The notes: generated by a model from the sequence alone, not told the origin. Counted from the stretch's first letter, positions 37,928 to 45,466 are shown. The stretch: DNA of 64,000 nucleotides from Pasteurellaceae bacterium Macca (GCA_023101485.1 LVZB01000013.1:124001-188000); one strand, 5' to 3'. Made by a program: numbers and translations.

Positions 37928-38917
37928 ATGGCAACAATAAGAAAACGTGGAAGCTCTTATCGGGTAGAAATCAGCAAAAATGGGATAAGAAAATCAGCAA
38001 CATTCAAAACAAAATCAGAAGCTAATGCTTGGGCGGTTGATGAAGAACGGAAGATTGAGAGTCTAGCCAAAGGTATTGCTCCTGATGTTCTTTTTCGTGA
38101 TGTTATTATCCGCTATCAAAATGAAATATCGGTAACAAAGAAAGGGGCTAGAAGCGAAATATTAAGACTTGGTCGTTTTCTAAAATATGATATTGCCGAT
38201 CTCTATATTCGAGATGTCCGGAAGGAAGATTTTGAGGCTTGGATTGCGAAGCGTTTAACAGAAGTTTCTTCGGCAAGTGTAAGGCGTGAACTAGTGACGA
38301 TTTCTTCTGTGATTACCACAGCGATGAATAAGTGGGGATTGCTTTCTAAAAGTCCGTTATTAGGTATTGATAAACCTAAAAACTCTGTGGAACGTACTCA
38401 GCGTTATTCACAAGTGGAAATAGATAAAATCCTTGAAGCAGCTGCTTATACAAAAGAAACTGAAATTAACGATAATTATCAACGTGTAGCGATGGCTATG
38501 TTATTTGCGATTGAAACCGCAATGCGGGCTGGTGAAATTGCGAGTTTAACGTGGGAAAATGTTTTCTTTGAAAAACGGATTGCCCATTTGCCGACAAGTA
38601 AGAACGGTTATGCGAGAGATGTTCCCTTATCGTCTGAGGCAATTCGTTTATTAAAGCAGTTGGAAGGCGTGAAAAATGGAGACCTTGTTTTTCAAATGGA
38701 TGCGGATGTGTTAAGTACGACATTTCGCCGTTTGAAAAAACAAGTAGGGCTAGAACATCTCCATTTTCACGATACAAGAAGAGAAGCATTGACGAGATTA
38801 TCTCGCAAGGTGGATGTGATGACATTGGCAAAAATATCAGGGCATCGGGACTTGCGAATTTTGCAAAACACTTACTATGCTCCGAATATGAGTGATGTCG
38901 CAAATTTATTAGGCTAA
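37928..38917 (+). CDS. int: Tyrosine-recombinase integrase
   Basis: Integrates and excises the prophage. ATG 37928 follows AGAGAGGTCAAAA and gives 329 residues. The N-terminal arm-binding region (about 1-50: TIRKRGSSYRVEIS) is followed by a core-binding domain and the catalytic domain. Catalytic residues visible are Arg in ETAMRAGEIASL (about 204), HDTRREAL (about 288), SGHRD (about 311) and Tyr in QNTYYAP (about 320). It is convergent with, and overlaps by 4 bases, the xis-like gene. Confidence 0.93.
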   Translation: MATIRKRGSSYRVEISKNGIRKSATFKTKSEANAWAVDEERKIESLAKGIAPDVLFRDVIIRYQNEISVTKKGARSEILRLGRFLKYDIADLYIRDVRKEDFEAWIAKRLTEVSSASVRRELVTISSVITTAMNKWGLLSKSPLLGIDKPKNSVERTQRYSQVEIDKILEAAAYTKETEINDNYQRVAMAMLFAIETAMRAGEIASLTWENVFFEKRIAHLPTSKNGYARDVPLSSEAIRLLKQLEGVKNGDLVFQMDADVLSTTFRRLKKQVGLEHLHFHDTRREALTRLSRKVDVMTLAKISGHRDLRILQNTYYAPNMSDVANLLG

Positions 38918-39204
38918 TTTATTCGGCGTAAATTAGCTTTACGCCATTTTAGAAAATCACAGGCTTGATAAAATTTATTACTGTTTTTGTCTTGATCAAC
39001 TGTTACCGCACGAGGAAAATCTGGGCGTGAAATGATATTCCGCACAGTATAGTTGTAGGAGCGATTGAGCAATATAGCAATGTCATTTATGCTTAATAAT
39101 GCGGGACTGTTTTCAGTTAAATTCGCTAAAGCTCCCAAACGAGCAGCATTGATAATTTCTTTCTCGGCTTTCTCAGATAAGATGATTTTGTTGTTTAATT
39201 CCAT
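38914..39204 (-). CDS. Excisionase-like DNA-binding protein (MerR/AlpA-type helix-turn-helix)
   Basis: 96 residues from ATG 39204, which follows GGAGGAAAT. The middle, LLSINDIAILLNRSYNYTVRNIISRPDFPRAV (about 44-75), has the AlpA/Xis layout: helix-turn-helix, then the RPDFP-type wing. Position beside int supports a directionality-factor role. Assignment is from pattern, not identity. Confidence 0.6.
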   Translation of the reverse strand: MELNNKIILSEKAEKEIINAARLGALANLTENSPALLSINDIAILLNRSYNYTVRNIISRPDFPRAVTVDQDKNSNKFYQACDFLKWRKANLRRIN

Positions 39205-39220
39205 ATTTCCTCCAAAACAA

Positions 39221-39240
39221 AACCCCACATCAGTGGGGTT
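39221..39240 (-). terminator. Hairpin upstream of the xis-like gene
   Basis: AACCCCAC-ATCA-GTGGGGTT. On the minus strand it is followed by TTGTTTT, so it can stop leftward transcripts before the xis-like gene. Confidence 0.7.
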
Positions 39241-39425
39241 GGTTCATTTCATTATTAAGCGAAAGTCTATAATCGGGTGATTTTCGCACCATTCTTAACT
39301 TTTGTGATTATCCTGTCATTGATTTCATTTTATTGGGTTTCCTTAAATTTTAGGTAGCAGAAAGACCGCTTGGAGTTGCAAGCGGTCGGATTGAATAAGT
39401 TTTTTGTGAGTGAAGAAAGGGCTTG

Positions 39426-40106
39426 CTAAGCCAACAGTTTTAGCGCCACTCTTGGTTTAAAGCCTCTTGCTTGAAAGGCATTAAAGGCTTGCATTGCGAT
39501 ATATTCGTGAGGGTCTTGTCGTCTGTCAAAGGCGACATCTGCGAATAAGGGGGCTAACATTGCTTTGGTGTAGCCTAAATTGTTGCGATACTCGGTAACG
39601 TGGGTATAAACCTTTGAGGCAAAGGGAGAATTTAAGGCTCGCAAAGGTGGTTCTAGCTCTGCCAATAATTCAAGGGTATTGTGTAAAGCAAACCAGTTGC
39701 TCAGTAATACGTTGCGGTTGTCTTCGCTCATTTCTACTGTGAATGTTAGTTCGGGGATTGCAAGCGGTCGATTTTCAGGAAGATTTTGCACTTCGCCTTT
39801 GTGCATTGCGATAAAGGCTCTTAATACAACTAAATGGAATTTGGGGTCAATTCACGCTGCATAAGCAATAGCTAATTCTTCGCAAGCCCAACTGCCTTTA
39901 TTCATACCTGTTCGAAGTGAAAGATAAATTTGTGTAGTTTTATCTTCGCCTTGAATTTCTTTGATTAAATCTTGAGTTTTTTCATTGCGGATAAAGAAAG
40001 ATGGCTGATGGTTTTTATCTGAACCACTAGCTTGATGAAGATCATTTAATGAGAGTAAACCGTTATGTTCACGGATGAATGTTTTAAGAATGGTTAAATT
40101 TGACAT
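39426..40106 (-). pseudogene. KilA-N domain antirepressor, interrupted by an in-frame TGA
   Basis: Two collinear frames join as one protein. The N-terminal part (84 codons, start ATG 40106 after AAAGGG) has KilA-N features (LLSLNDLHQASG, then SWACEELAIAYAA). TGA (minus strand, 39852-39854) then replaces the conserved Trp, and the same frame continues IDPKFHLVVLRAFIAMHKG into a 126-codon C-terminal domain to 39426. No other damage is visible across 226 codons. It may be a fresh nonsense mutation or a read-through codon. A C4-like RNA lies upstream. Confidence 0.75.
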
Positions 40107-40156
40107 TTTTATGCCCTTTAAGAATTAAGTAAATCAATCCGATCACTTAAGTAGGG

Positions 40157-40234
40157 TGATCGGGGTTCAACTTACCGCTTAAAGTCGGCGGAGCTTATTC
40201 AGATGTCTTGTATATCGCTCTCTCGCCCCGATCA
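40157..40234 (-). ncRNA. C4-like antisense RNA upstream of the KilA-N gene
   Basis: On the minus strand a 78-nt segment is closed by TGATCGGGG/CCCCGATCA and holds an inner hairpin CCGC-CGACTTTAA-GCGG. The loop segment CTTTAAG is complementary to CTTAAAG (40116-40122), which contains the ribosome-binding region of the KilA-N gene. A second segment (TAAGT) can pair with ACTTA just upstream. Size, location and logic match the C4 RNA of phages P1/P7, a processed antisense RNA of about 77 nt that silences ant. The assignment is inferred. Confidence 0.65.
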
Positions 40235-40238
40235 TTGT

Positions 40239-40258
40239 GATCTGCAAATTTGCAGATC
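40239..40258. promoter_or_regulatory. Perfect 20-bp palindrome
   Basis: GATCTGCAAA followed by its exact complement TTTGCAGATC. It lies just upstream of the C4-like RNA on the transcribed strand and may be an operator for the C4/KilA-N unit. Confidence 0.4.
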
Positions 40259-40273
40259 TAAATTTTAGGCATA

Positions 40274-40300
40274 AAAAAACCGCTATGCTTTCGGATGCGG
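40274..40300 (-). terminator. Terminator insulating the KilA-N cassette
   Basis: CCGC...GCGG hairpin with TTTTTTT on the minus side, after the 343-residue gene. A very similar element (AAAAAAACCGCTA...GCGGA) precedes the Bro-N cassette at 54374. Confidence 0.7.
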
Positions 40301-40365
40301 AAGACCGCTTTAAGTTGTAAGTGCGGTTATCTTAATCCGAAAGGGGCGGTGGTGTCAAGTTTAGT

Positions 40366-41397
40366 TTATTCGTCAGTGATAATTGCAGAAAAGGTCGCTT
40401 GTTCAACTTTTCCTGCTCTGCGTTTTACCATTCCGCTGAGTTTAATCGTATTGATGTCTTTAATACGGTCGACAATTTCATTGACGCCTTCATCGCCGAG
40501 CATATCAGGGTCGATATTTGCGGTGAATGTTTCGCCTGAAATAGTACGGGCAAAGATAGAAATTTTTCCTTCTTGGCGTTTAACGCCATCGATGTATAAA
40601 TCAAGAGTTTCAGGTTCTGTGGTTGCTTTTTCTTGGGCGTTTAACTCATTCACAATTTGTTGTAATTGTGGTTGTTTGAGCTTAATTTTAGTTGTATTAC
40701 CCTGGGATATCGTTACAGTTTCAGCATCACTTACGGAGCGTGCAATTTCACTATATGCTTTATCAGTGTGTTGTTCAATCGCTTGAATGGATTGCTTGAA
40801 GCGTGGATTATTACTTTCATTCGCAACGGCTTGAATAGTTTGAAATGCTTGCTTTAATACTTCACTTTCGCTCTGTTGTATAGCTTGGTTTTCAGATGAT
40901 TGAATATTAGCGAGTTCAATCTCTGCCTGATAGTCGAACCATTTAGCTCCAACAACTGCACCACCAATACCTATTGCTAATGCAGTACAAGTGAATGCTT
41001 TTTGCCCACCAGTCATACCATTTGTAACCTCTTTAAATAATTTACGCATTGCATTAAACATATCGGTTAAATCTGCAATGATTTCGGTGCAACCTTCATT
41101 AACAGTAAAGATAACTTCTAGTGCATCTTTTTCTTCTTGAGTAAGAAGTGTGATGTGTGGCTTTCCTGATTTTACTTCTGCGTAAGTCCGCCAAATTTCA
41201 TTTTGAAACTCACAGATACCTTTGCAGATAGCGTAATTGATACTGCCATTATAACGTAGTGGATCGCCTTGAATTTTTATTTTGACTTGTTTTAGAAAGT
41301 TGAATTCAATCTGTTCAAGTTCTACTTTGTCGTTATCTTTCAATCTTTCGACGAGATTTAATAATTCTTCCGCATTTTCGATTTTCCACATAGGCAT
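40366..41397 (-). CDS. Prophage protein of unknown function, one membrane segment
   Basis: 343 residues. The soluble N-terminal half (1-130) is rich in Asp/Glu/Lys. A single hydrophobic segment, FTCTALAIGIGGAVVGAKWF (about 135-154), is followed by a helical Gln/Glu-rich stretch (160-225). The C-terminal domain (245-343) has beta character (LDLYIDGVKRQEGKISIFAR, FTANIDPDMLGDEG). No family recognised. It has its own terminators on both sides and resembles an accessory (moron) gene expressed in the lysogen. A role in exclusion is only a guess. Confidence 0.65.
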   Translation of the reverse strand: MPMWKIENAEELLNLVERLKDNDKVELEQIEFNFLKQVKIKIQGDPLRYNGSINYAICKGICEFQNEIWRTYAEVKSGKPHITLLTQEEKDALEVIFTVNEGCTEIIADLTDMFNAMRKLFKEVTNGMTGGQKAFTCTALAIGIGGAVVGAKWFDYQAEIELANIQSSENQAIQQSESEVLKQAFQTIQAVANESNNPRFKQSIQAIEQHTDKAYSEIARSVSDAETVTISQGNTTKIKLKQPQLQQIVNELNAQEKATTEPETLDLYIDGVKRQEGKISIFARTISGETFTANIDPDMLGDEGVNEIVDRIKDINTIKLSGMVKRRAGKVEQATFSAIITDE

Positions 41398-41420
41398 TCC
41401 TTATAAAATAGATACAAAAA

Positions 41421-41439
41421 AAGCCGTTTAAAACGGCTT
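41421..41439 (-). terminator. Terminator between the DUF4760-like and 343-residue genes
   Basis: AAGCCGTTT and AAACGGCTT, with TTTTTTTG on the minus strand. Confidence 0.8.
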
Positions 41440-41486
41440 GTAGAGCGATTATCTTAATCCGAAAGGGGCGGGGGTGTCAAATAAAA

Positions 41487-41993
41487 TTATTTGTTTGTTT
41501 TAAGTGGTTTTTTCTTCCAACGAGTCGCAAGCCATTCAAATTCTTGGTAGAAAGTTGGGGCATTTTGGCGTTGGCGGATTTCATAGATAAGGGGGCAAAC
41601 CCGATCCCACATTCGAGTGATATTGGCGTATTGCATTTGTTTGTAAATTTTTTCTTCAAAAGCTTTATTGCGGATACTCTGGGCGATAAATTCATAGCGG
41701 TTTAACAGCATTGTGATCTGCTTATAGGTGTCGCTCTGTTTCTCTTTTTCTTTGAAGTAGATTTCAACAAAGGAATTGTTGTTGTCTTTGATTAAGTTAA
41801 AGACGGAGAATTTTGCGGAGATCAGGGCGTTATCTTGGTTTTCTTGAAGCAGTACATCAATGGTGGTGCGTTTTCTTGCCATTCGCCCGTTATGGGCAAT
41901 AGCAATTACTGCCATTACTGCAGATAAAATTATGGCTCCTGTTTGTATCCAGAAGCCATAACTTTCACCTAGAAATCGCGCTGTTTCGTCCAT
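41487..41993 (-). CDS. Membrane-anchored DUF4760-like protein
   Basis: 168 residues from ATG 41993. There is one N-terminal membrane helix (about 13-33: WIQTGAIILSAVMAVIAIA). A soluble helical domain begins RKRTTIDVLLQENQD and contains LLNRYEFIAQSI, a pattern I associate with DUF4760. Such proteins are frequent in prophages. Their function is unknown. Confidence 0.65.
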   Translation of the reverse strand: MDETARFLGESYGFWIQTGAIILSAVMAVIAIAHNGRMARKRTTIDVLLQENQDNALISAKFSVFNLIKDNNNSFVEIYFKEKEKQSDTYKQITMLLNRYEFIAQSIRNKAFEEKIYKQMQYANITRMWDRVCPLIYEIRQRQNAPTFYQEFEWLATRWKKKPLKTNK

Positions 41994-42133
41994 TAAAAAC
42001 CATCCCAACCTTCATTTAAACCTTTCATTGTTTTTCCTCTTTAATTGATTAAAAGTACAATGATTGCTTTCACCAATCAACCTTGAATAGGTAAAGGTAT
42101 CTTAACAAATTTCCTTTTCTTGTCAAACAAAAA

Positions 42134-42157
42134 AGCCCACAAAATAAATTGTAGGCT
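42134..42157. terminator. Bidirectional hairpin, end of the putative antisense RNA
   Basis: AGCCCACAA and TTGTAGGCT, with TTTTTTG on the minus side and TTCTT on the plus side. Confidence 0.7.
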
Positions 42158-42171
42158 TTCTTAAAGAATGC

Positions 42172-42200
42172 TTGATTTTATTAGTTAACTAACTTAAAAT
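42172..42200 (+). promoter_or_regulatory. Promoter of the Ibs-like toxin
   Basis: TTGATT, 17 bases, TAAAAT, predicted start near 42206. The transcript then begins with a perfect 12-bp hairpin (CTCACTTTCAAC, loop GGACAG, GTTGAAAGTGAG, at about 42204-42233). Confidence 0.6.
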
Positions 42201-42272
42201 AATCTCACTTTCAACGGACAGGTTGAAAGTGAGTGTGAGGCTTAATCCTTACGCTTGAAGAGGAGAATAGTG

Positions 42273-42341
42273 ATGAATGTTCGTTTAGCTATCATCATTA
42301 TCCTGCTAGTCGGATTAACCGTAAGCCTGCCAGCTTACTAG
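42273..42341 (+). CDS. Ibs-like type I toxin, 22 residues
   Basis: The peptide reads MNVRLAIIIILLV then GLTVSLPAY. It shares with E. coli Ibs toxins the short size, the basic residue followed by Leu/Ile-rich helix and the closing S-x-x/P-A-Y. AGGAG lies 7 nt before the ATG. A 5' hairpin precedes it, a GC-rich hairpin follows (GGGGGAG...CTCCCCC, 42352-42371), and an antisense promoter faces it. Ibs peptides damage the inner membrane and are silenced by antisense Sib RNA. Confidence 0.65.
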   Translation: MNVRLAIIIILLVGLTVSLPAY

Positions 42342-42425
42342 ACTAGTTCAAGGGGGAGTTACCGCTCCCCCGAGACTTCAAACAATATAGATCAAACGTT
42401 GATTTGATGCAAGAGGAAAAGTCCA

Positions 42426-42608
42426 ATGGCATTATCAAGAACTGAAATTGTTAAACGTAGTGAAACCAAACACGGCATTAAACTCAAAGCCTTTAAACTG
42501 CCCATTACGGTCATTGAGGAAATTGAGCAATTAAGCAAAACGCTTGGTATTCCGCAAAATCAGTTGATTATTCAAGCTTTTCAGCAGTTTAAGCAATCTC
42601 ACCAGTAA
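42426..42608 (+). CDS. Small ribbon-helix-helix-type protein
   Basis: 60 residues. The C-terminal half, KAFKLPITVIEEIEQLSKTLGIPQNQLIIQAFQQF, fits an Arc/MetJ-like ribbon-helix-helix DNA-binding fold. It lies downstream of the toxin on the same strand and is convergent with the DUF6378 gene, overlapping it by 20 bases. Its target is unknown. Confidence 0.6.
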   Translation: MALSRTEIVKRSETKHGIKLKAFKLPITVIEEIEQLSKTLGIPQNQLIIQAFQQFKQSHQ

Positions 42609-42885
42609 GATTATCCACCGTTTCGGCGGTGGTTTCTTCTTCATACAACCGCCCACCTAAATGAGCGTATCCGGCAATATCGACCCAATTATCCGCATAA
42701 TGGGCGTTGCCGTTGAGAATTCTACTTACCTTGTGAAGAATCATTTCAAGGGCTTTACGCTGGGTGGCATCAAGGTGAGTTCCGTGTTCATCTATCACAT
42801 TATCAAGTTTGCGATTGATAAAGGCGAGTTGATTGAAGTTTCCGTAGTTTTTTCCACGTTGATTGAGGGTTTCTGTAATGTTCAT
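42589..42885 (-). CDS. DUF6378-like phage protein
   Basis: 98 residues. The core, ALEMILHKVSRILNGNAHYADNWVDIAGYAHLGGRLYEEE, is a pattern common in phage early regions. Function unknown. Last gene of the leftward early operon. Confidence 0.7.
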   Translation of the reverse strand: MNITETLNQRGKNYGNFNQLAFINRKLDNVIDEHGTHLDATQRKALEMILHKVSRILNGNAHYADNWVDIAGYAHLGGRLYEEETTAETVDNLTGEIA

Positions 42886-42918
42886 TGGGTGTCCTTTTAC
42901 AAATTTCAGGTAAAAAAA

Positions 42919-42937
42919 GACCGCTTGTTAGGCGGTC
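42919..42937 (-). terminator. Intercistronic terminator (uptake-word hairpin)
   Basis: GACCGC...GCGGTC, with TTTTTTT on the minus strand, between two genes of the same leftward operon. Confidence 0.75.
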
Positions 42938-42939
42938 GG

Positions 42940-43215
42940 TTATTTGCGTTTTCGCTTTACTTTACGGGGCAACGTGAGGAAACTACACTGTTTCTCTACT
43001 TCATACTGATTGAGCTTGCTTTGCAGTTCGGCATTTTCAGTTTTCAGCTTCACATTCTCTTGGGTCAGGCTCTTAATTTGTAGAGCAGATTGCATCGCAG
43101 AATCTTCTAGCGATTTCACTTTTTTGAGTAGCGATTCCGTTTTTAAGACGTTTTTTGAGTGCGCTTGCAAAAGGGTGCGATATTCCTTTCGTAGCTTGAA
43201 AATGTTCCAGGTCAT
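42940..43215 (-). CDS. Coiled-coil phage protein of unknown function
   Basis: 91 residues. Residues 20-75 form a predicted coiled coil (LLKKVKSLEDSAMQ, LTQENVKLKTENAELQSKLNQ). The tail is strongly basic (LPRKVKRKRK), which suggests nucleic-acid contact. No family recognised. Confidence 0.6.
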   Translation of the reverse strand: MTWNIFKLRKEYRTLLQAHSKNVLKTESLLKKVKSLEDSAMQSALQIKSLTQENVKLKTENAELQSKLNQYEVEKQCSFLTLPRKVKRKRK

Positions 43216-43239
43216 AAATTATCCTTTGGGTGTTAAAAA

Positions 43240-43253
43240 GCCCCTTTCGGGGC
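43240..43253 (-). terminator. Intercistronic terminator
   Basis: GCCCC-TTTC-GGGGC, with TTTTTAA on the minus strand, just after the SSB-like gene. Confidence 0.8.
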
Positions 43254-43258
43254 GTAAT

Positions 43259-43927
43259 TCAGAACGGTATATCGTCATCAAAATCCGCTGGCGGTGGGTT
43301 GCCTGCTGGGCGTTCATTATCGGCGTAGCCATCCCACGGTTGATTTTGCGATCCACCAACGGCTTGTCCATAGGCTTGGTTATAAGTACCGTAGCCGTTC
43401 TGCTGCGTTTGTTTGGCTCGCTCATCTTTATCTTTTGTATGCGCTACTAGCCAATCAATTCGTTCGGCGGGGCGATTTTCAATAAATTCTGCAAGCGTTT
43501 TACGGCTTTGTGCAGAGAATGGGCATTGAATCTGGAAGTTGTGGGTTTCTGTCCCATCTTGTTTTAAGCGTAGCACTTTCTGTAAAAATAACCCAAGCCG
43601 TTTTTCAGTCAATTCAGGGGCAACCAAAAAGTCTTTATAGGAAACCGAGGTCAGTTGTTTTACCCCTGTGCAGCCCATAATCGCTTGAATCATATTATGA
43701 CCGTTTTGAATGGGTTCGCCTGTTTTAGTGGTATAGTAAATGGAAAGATAATCTGCTTTTAATCCGTCATCCGTTTCAAAGGAAAGCTCTAAGGCTTTCG
43801 CACCACCTTGGGATTTTGTCCATTTGGCAGTCAAAATTTTGCCAATGTAGGCACCGGTTTCGTTGATAAAGCTCGATTGCCCCGCTTTCACGGCTTGGGT
43901 TTGATCATAAGTAAAAATCGCTGTCAT
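43259..43927 (-). CDS. Phage single-strand-DNA-binding-like protein
   Basis: 222 residues from ATG 43927 (AGGAG upstream). The N-terminal domain (1-150) has a beta-rich OB-like pattern as in DUF669/phage SSB proteins. A Gln/Gly/Asn/Pro-rich linker follows, and the tail PPPADFDDDIPF is the acidic, Phe-ending SSB tip that docks repair enzymes. It overlaps the ATPase gene by 4 bases, a typical recombination-module pair. Confidence 0.75.
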   Translation of the reverse strand: MTAIFTYDQTQAVKAGQSSFINETGAYIGKILTAKWTKSQGGAKALELSFETDDGLKADYLSIYYTTKTGEPIQNGHNMIQAIMGCTGVKQLTSVSYKDFLVAPELTEKRLGLFLQKVLRLKQDGTETHNFQIQCPFSAQSRKTLAEFIENRPAERIDWLVAHTKDKDERAKQTQQNGYGTYNQAYGQAVGGSQNQPWDGYADNERPAGNPPPADFDDDIPF

Positions 43928-44583
43928 TGTGGTTCTCCTTGTGGTTGAATGTCCCAATACTCACAAATTGCCTTATCTACTAAGGCTAAATCATTGGGAA
44001 TATAACTCGTTTCAAATAAGCCCATTGGGCTTTTTACGGTGTCATTACCGTTGTTTTGAGTGGCGAAAGTGTAGTTGCCATCGCTCACTTGGGTGCGTAG
44101 GCAAACGGTAACAATTCCTTCTAGGGTGATTTTGTCATCAAGCATTTTGCCCAACGTTTTGAGCTTGGTTCGCCCGAATTCATCGTGTTGCGTGTGAGCG
44201 AGAATATAAACCCGCTTGTGGTGGGGCAATCTGCCGGCTAAGTCAAATACATTCCAAGCATTGCGCCCAATGTCGGTGAATTTGTCGTAGCCTTTTTCAG
44301 TGGAGCGACGCATAAATTCATTCGCCATTAAGTATTGAAAATCGTCAATAATGATGATTTCTTTCGATGTACGTTGCATTGCTGCACATATTTTCTGGCT
44401 GTTGTCGCTGACAAAAATTGCCCCCTCTGGGTTTTCTTTGCTTACATAATTCCACCCTGTTGGGCGGAATGGTAACGGTTTGCTGATGACTTGAATTAGT
44501 AGCACTTTTGCCGGATCGAAATGGCGTAAGCTGGTCGATTTGCCCGTGCCACTTTCACCTAAAATTAGGGTTGCAATACTCAT
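43924..44583 (-). CDS. RecA/AAA-type phage ATPase (Sak4-like recombination module)
   Basis: 219 residues. Walker A is LGESGTGKSTSLRHF (about 8-22) and Walker B is EIIIIDDFQYLMANEF (about 74-89). The helical MLDDKITLEGIVTVCLRT follows. The pattern fits the AAA_24/Sak4-like ATPases of phages, which promote annealing with a partner SSB. The neighbouring SSB-like gene supports this. Confidence 0.75.
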   Translation of the reverse strand: MSIATLILGESGTGKSTSLRHFDPAKVLLIQVISKPLPFRPTGWNYVSKENPEGAIFVSDNSQKICAAMQRTSKEIIIIDDFQYLMANEFMRRSTEKGYDKFTDIGRNAWNVFDLAGRLPHHKRVYILAHTQHDEFGRTKLKTLGKMLDDKITLEGIVTVCLRTQVSDGNYTFATQNNGNDTVKSPMGLFETSYIPNDLALVDKAICEYWDIQPQGEPQ

Positions 44584-44592
44584 TTTTTTCTC

Positions 44593-45093
44593 CTAACTAA
44601 TCGTCAGCACTTGGCTATCCACCAATTTTGCGCCGAGAATATCTGCCCCTCGTTTTAGGGCATTTTTGATTTCGGTTTTATTGGGTTTGACGGTAACGGT
44701 GACTAAATCTTCATCCACATTGTTGGCAAGGAAGATTTCTTCATCTAATTCCACCGCAGCCTCTTTTCGTTCGTTATAGGTGATTTTAAATAGCGGGCTT
44801 TCAATTTTCAGAATTCCCGTGGCAGACATATTCTGTTTGAGGTAGTTTTTTACCCGTTCGATGTTGTTCTGGCGGACTTTTTTAAGCGTTTGTAGGCGTT
44901 TAATTTCGCCATCTAAAATCTCAATATCACCTTCACTGTGTTTAACTAGCTTGATGATATTTACGGCTTTGTCGTTGAAATTATCGGACACTTGCTCTAA
45001 GGCGTGGATAACTTCATCGCTGGTGGCAAGTTCGGGGTCAGACATCAAGTCGGCAATGTTTTGATAAGCGGTGGTGATTTCGTACAGTTTCAT
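44593..45093 (-). CDS. Gp157 family phage protein
   Basis: 166 residues with the siphovirus Gp157 layout: an N-terminal helical MKLYEITTAYQNIADL, a long coiled coil containing EGDIEILDGEIKRLQTLKK (about 53-71) and a C-terminal KITYNERKEAAVEL...VTVTVKPNKTEIKNALKRG. In Streptococcus phages Gp157 has been linked to phage resistance. Its biochemical role is unclear. Confidence 0.8.
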   Translation of the reverse strand: MKLYEITTAYQNIADLMSDPELATSDEVIHALEQVSDNFNDKAVNIIKLVKHSEGDIEILDGEIKRLQTLKKVRQNNIERVKNYLKQNMSATGILKIESPLFKITYNERKEAAVELDEEIFLANNVDEDLVTVTVKPNKTEIKNALKRGADILGAKLVDSQVLTIS

Positions 45094-45320
45094 TAAAACG
45101 CTCCTATCATTTGTTGGGCTTGGATTTCGGTGTGGTGGTTGGCGATTTCGCCTTTAACAAATCGCTGATAGTGAACCTTATCCAGCAGTTCGATAATTTC
45201 GTGGTATTCCAGCACATCGAGTAATCGCTCAATGTGAAGAATGCAACCCTCTTTTTTGAGTTGGCGAATTTTGGGTAAATCGGCAACTAGGGATTCAATG
45301 GTTTCTTCGGTCGTTTTCAC
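45093..45320 (-). CDS. Phage protein of unknown function
   Basis: 75 residues. GTG 45320 is preferred over TTG 45326 because GGAGG lies 6 nt before it. Mostly helical (ETIESLVADLPKIRQLKKEG, VLEYHEIIELLDKV). Its stop shares one base with the next ATG (TAATG). Confidence 0.6.
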   Translation of the reverse strand: MKTTEETIESLVADLPKIRQLKKEGCILHIERLLDVLEYHEIIELLDKVHYQRFVKGEIANHHTEIQAQQMIGAF

Positions 45321-45322
45321 GA

Positions 45323-45466
45323 TCAACCTCCTTGGCTTTGTTCATATTCATCAATCGCCCGCTCTTCTCTGACTCGTCTGCGGGCTTCTGCTTGCTTTCG
45401 GAAATACTCTTCATCTTCCCTGCAATCAAAGCCACTTTCGTAGGGGCTGAGATAGGGGCTAATCAT
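45323..45466 (-). CDS. Phage protein of unknown function, 47 residues
   Basis: Begins MISPYLSPYESGFDCREDEE and continues with an Arg/Glu-rich helix (FRKQAEARRRVREERAI). GAGGAG precedes ATG 45466 at 9 nt, and it nests between two coupled genes. Confidence 0.6.
   Translation of the reverse strand: MISPYLSPYESGFDCREDEEYFRKQAEARRRVREERAIDEYEQSQGG

Larger units (their letters stand above)
42134..42377 (-). ncRNA. Putative Sib-like antisense RNA opposite the small toxin
   Basis: On the minus strand TTGCAT (42407-42412), a 17-base spacer and TATATT (42384-42389) form a promoter predicted to start near 42377. The transcript would cover the whole toxin mRNA and end at the hairpin 42134-42157. This is the arrangement of ibs/sib loci. 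Inferred from promoter elements only. Confidence 0.5.

Noticed and set aside
39852-39854. TGA as a selenocysteine codon
   Set aside because: The residue expected here is Trp, the downstream bases do not show an obvious SECIS-type hairpin, and KilA-N proteins are not selenoproteins.
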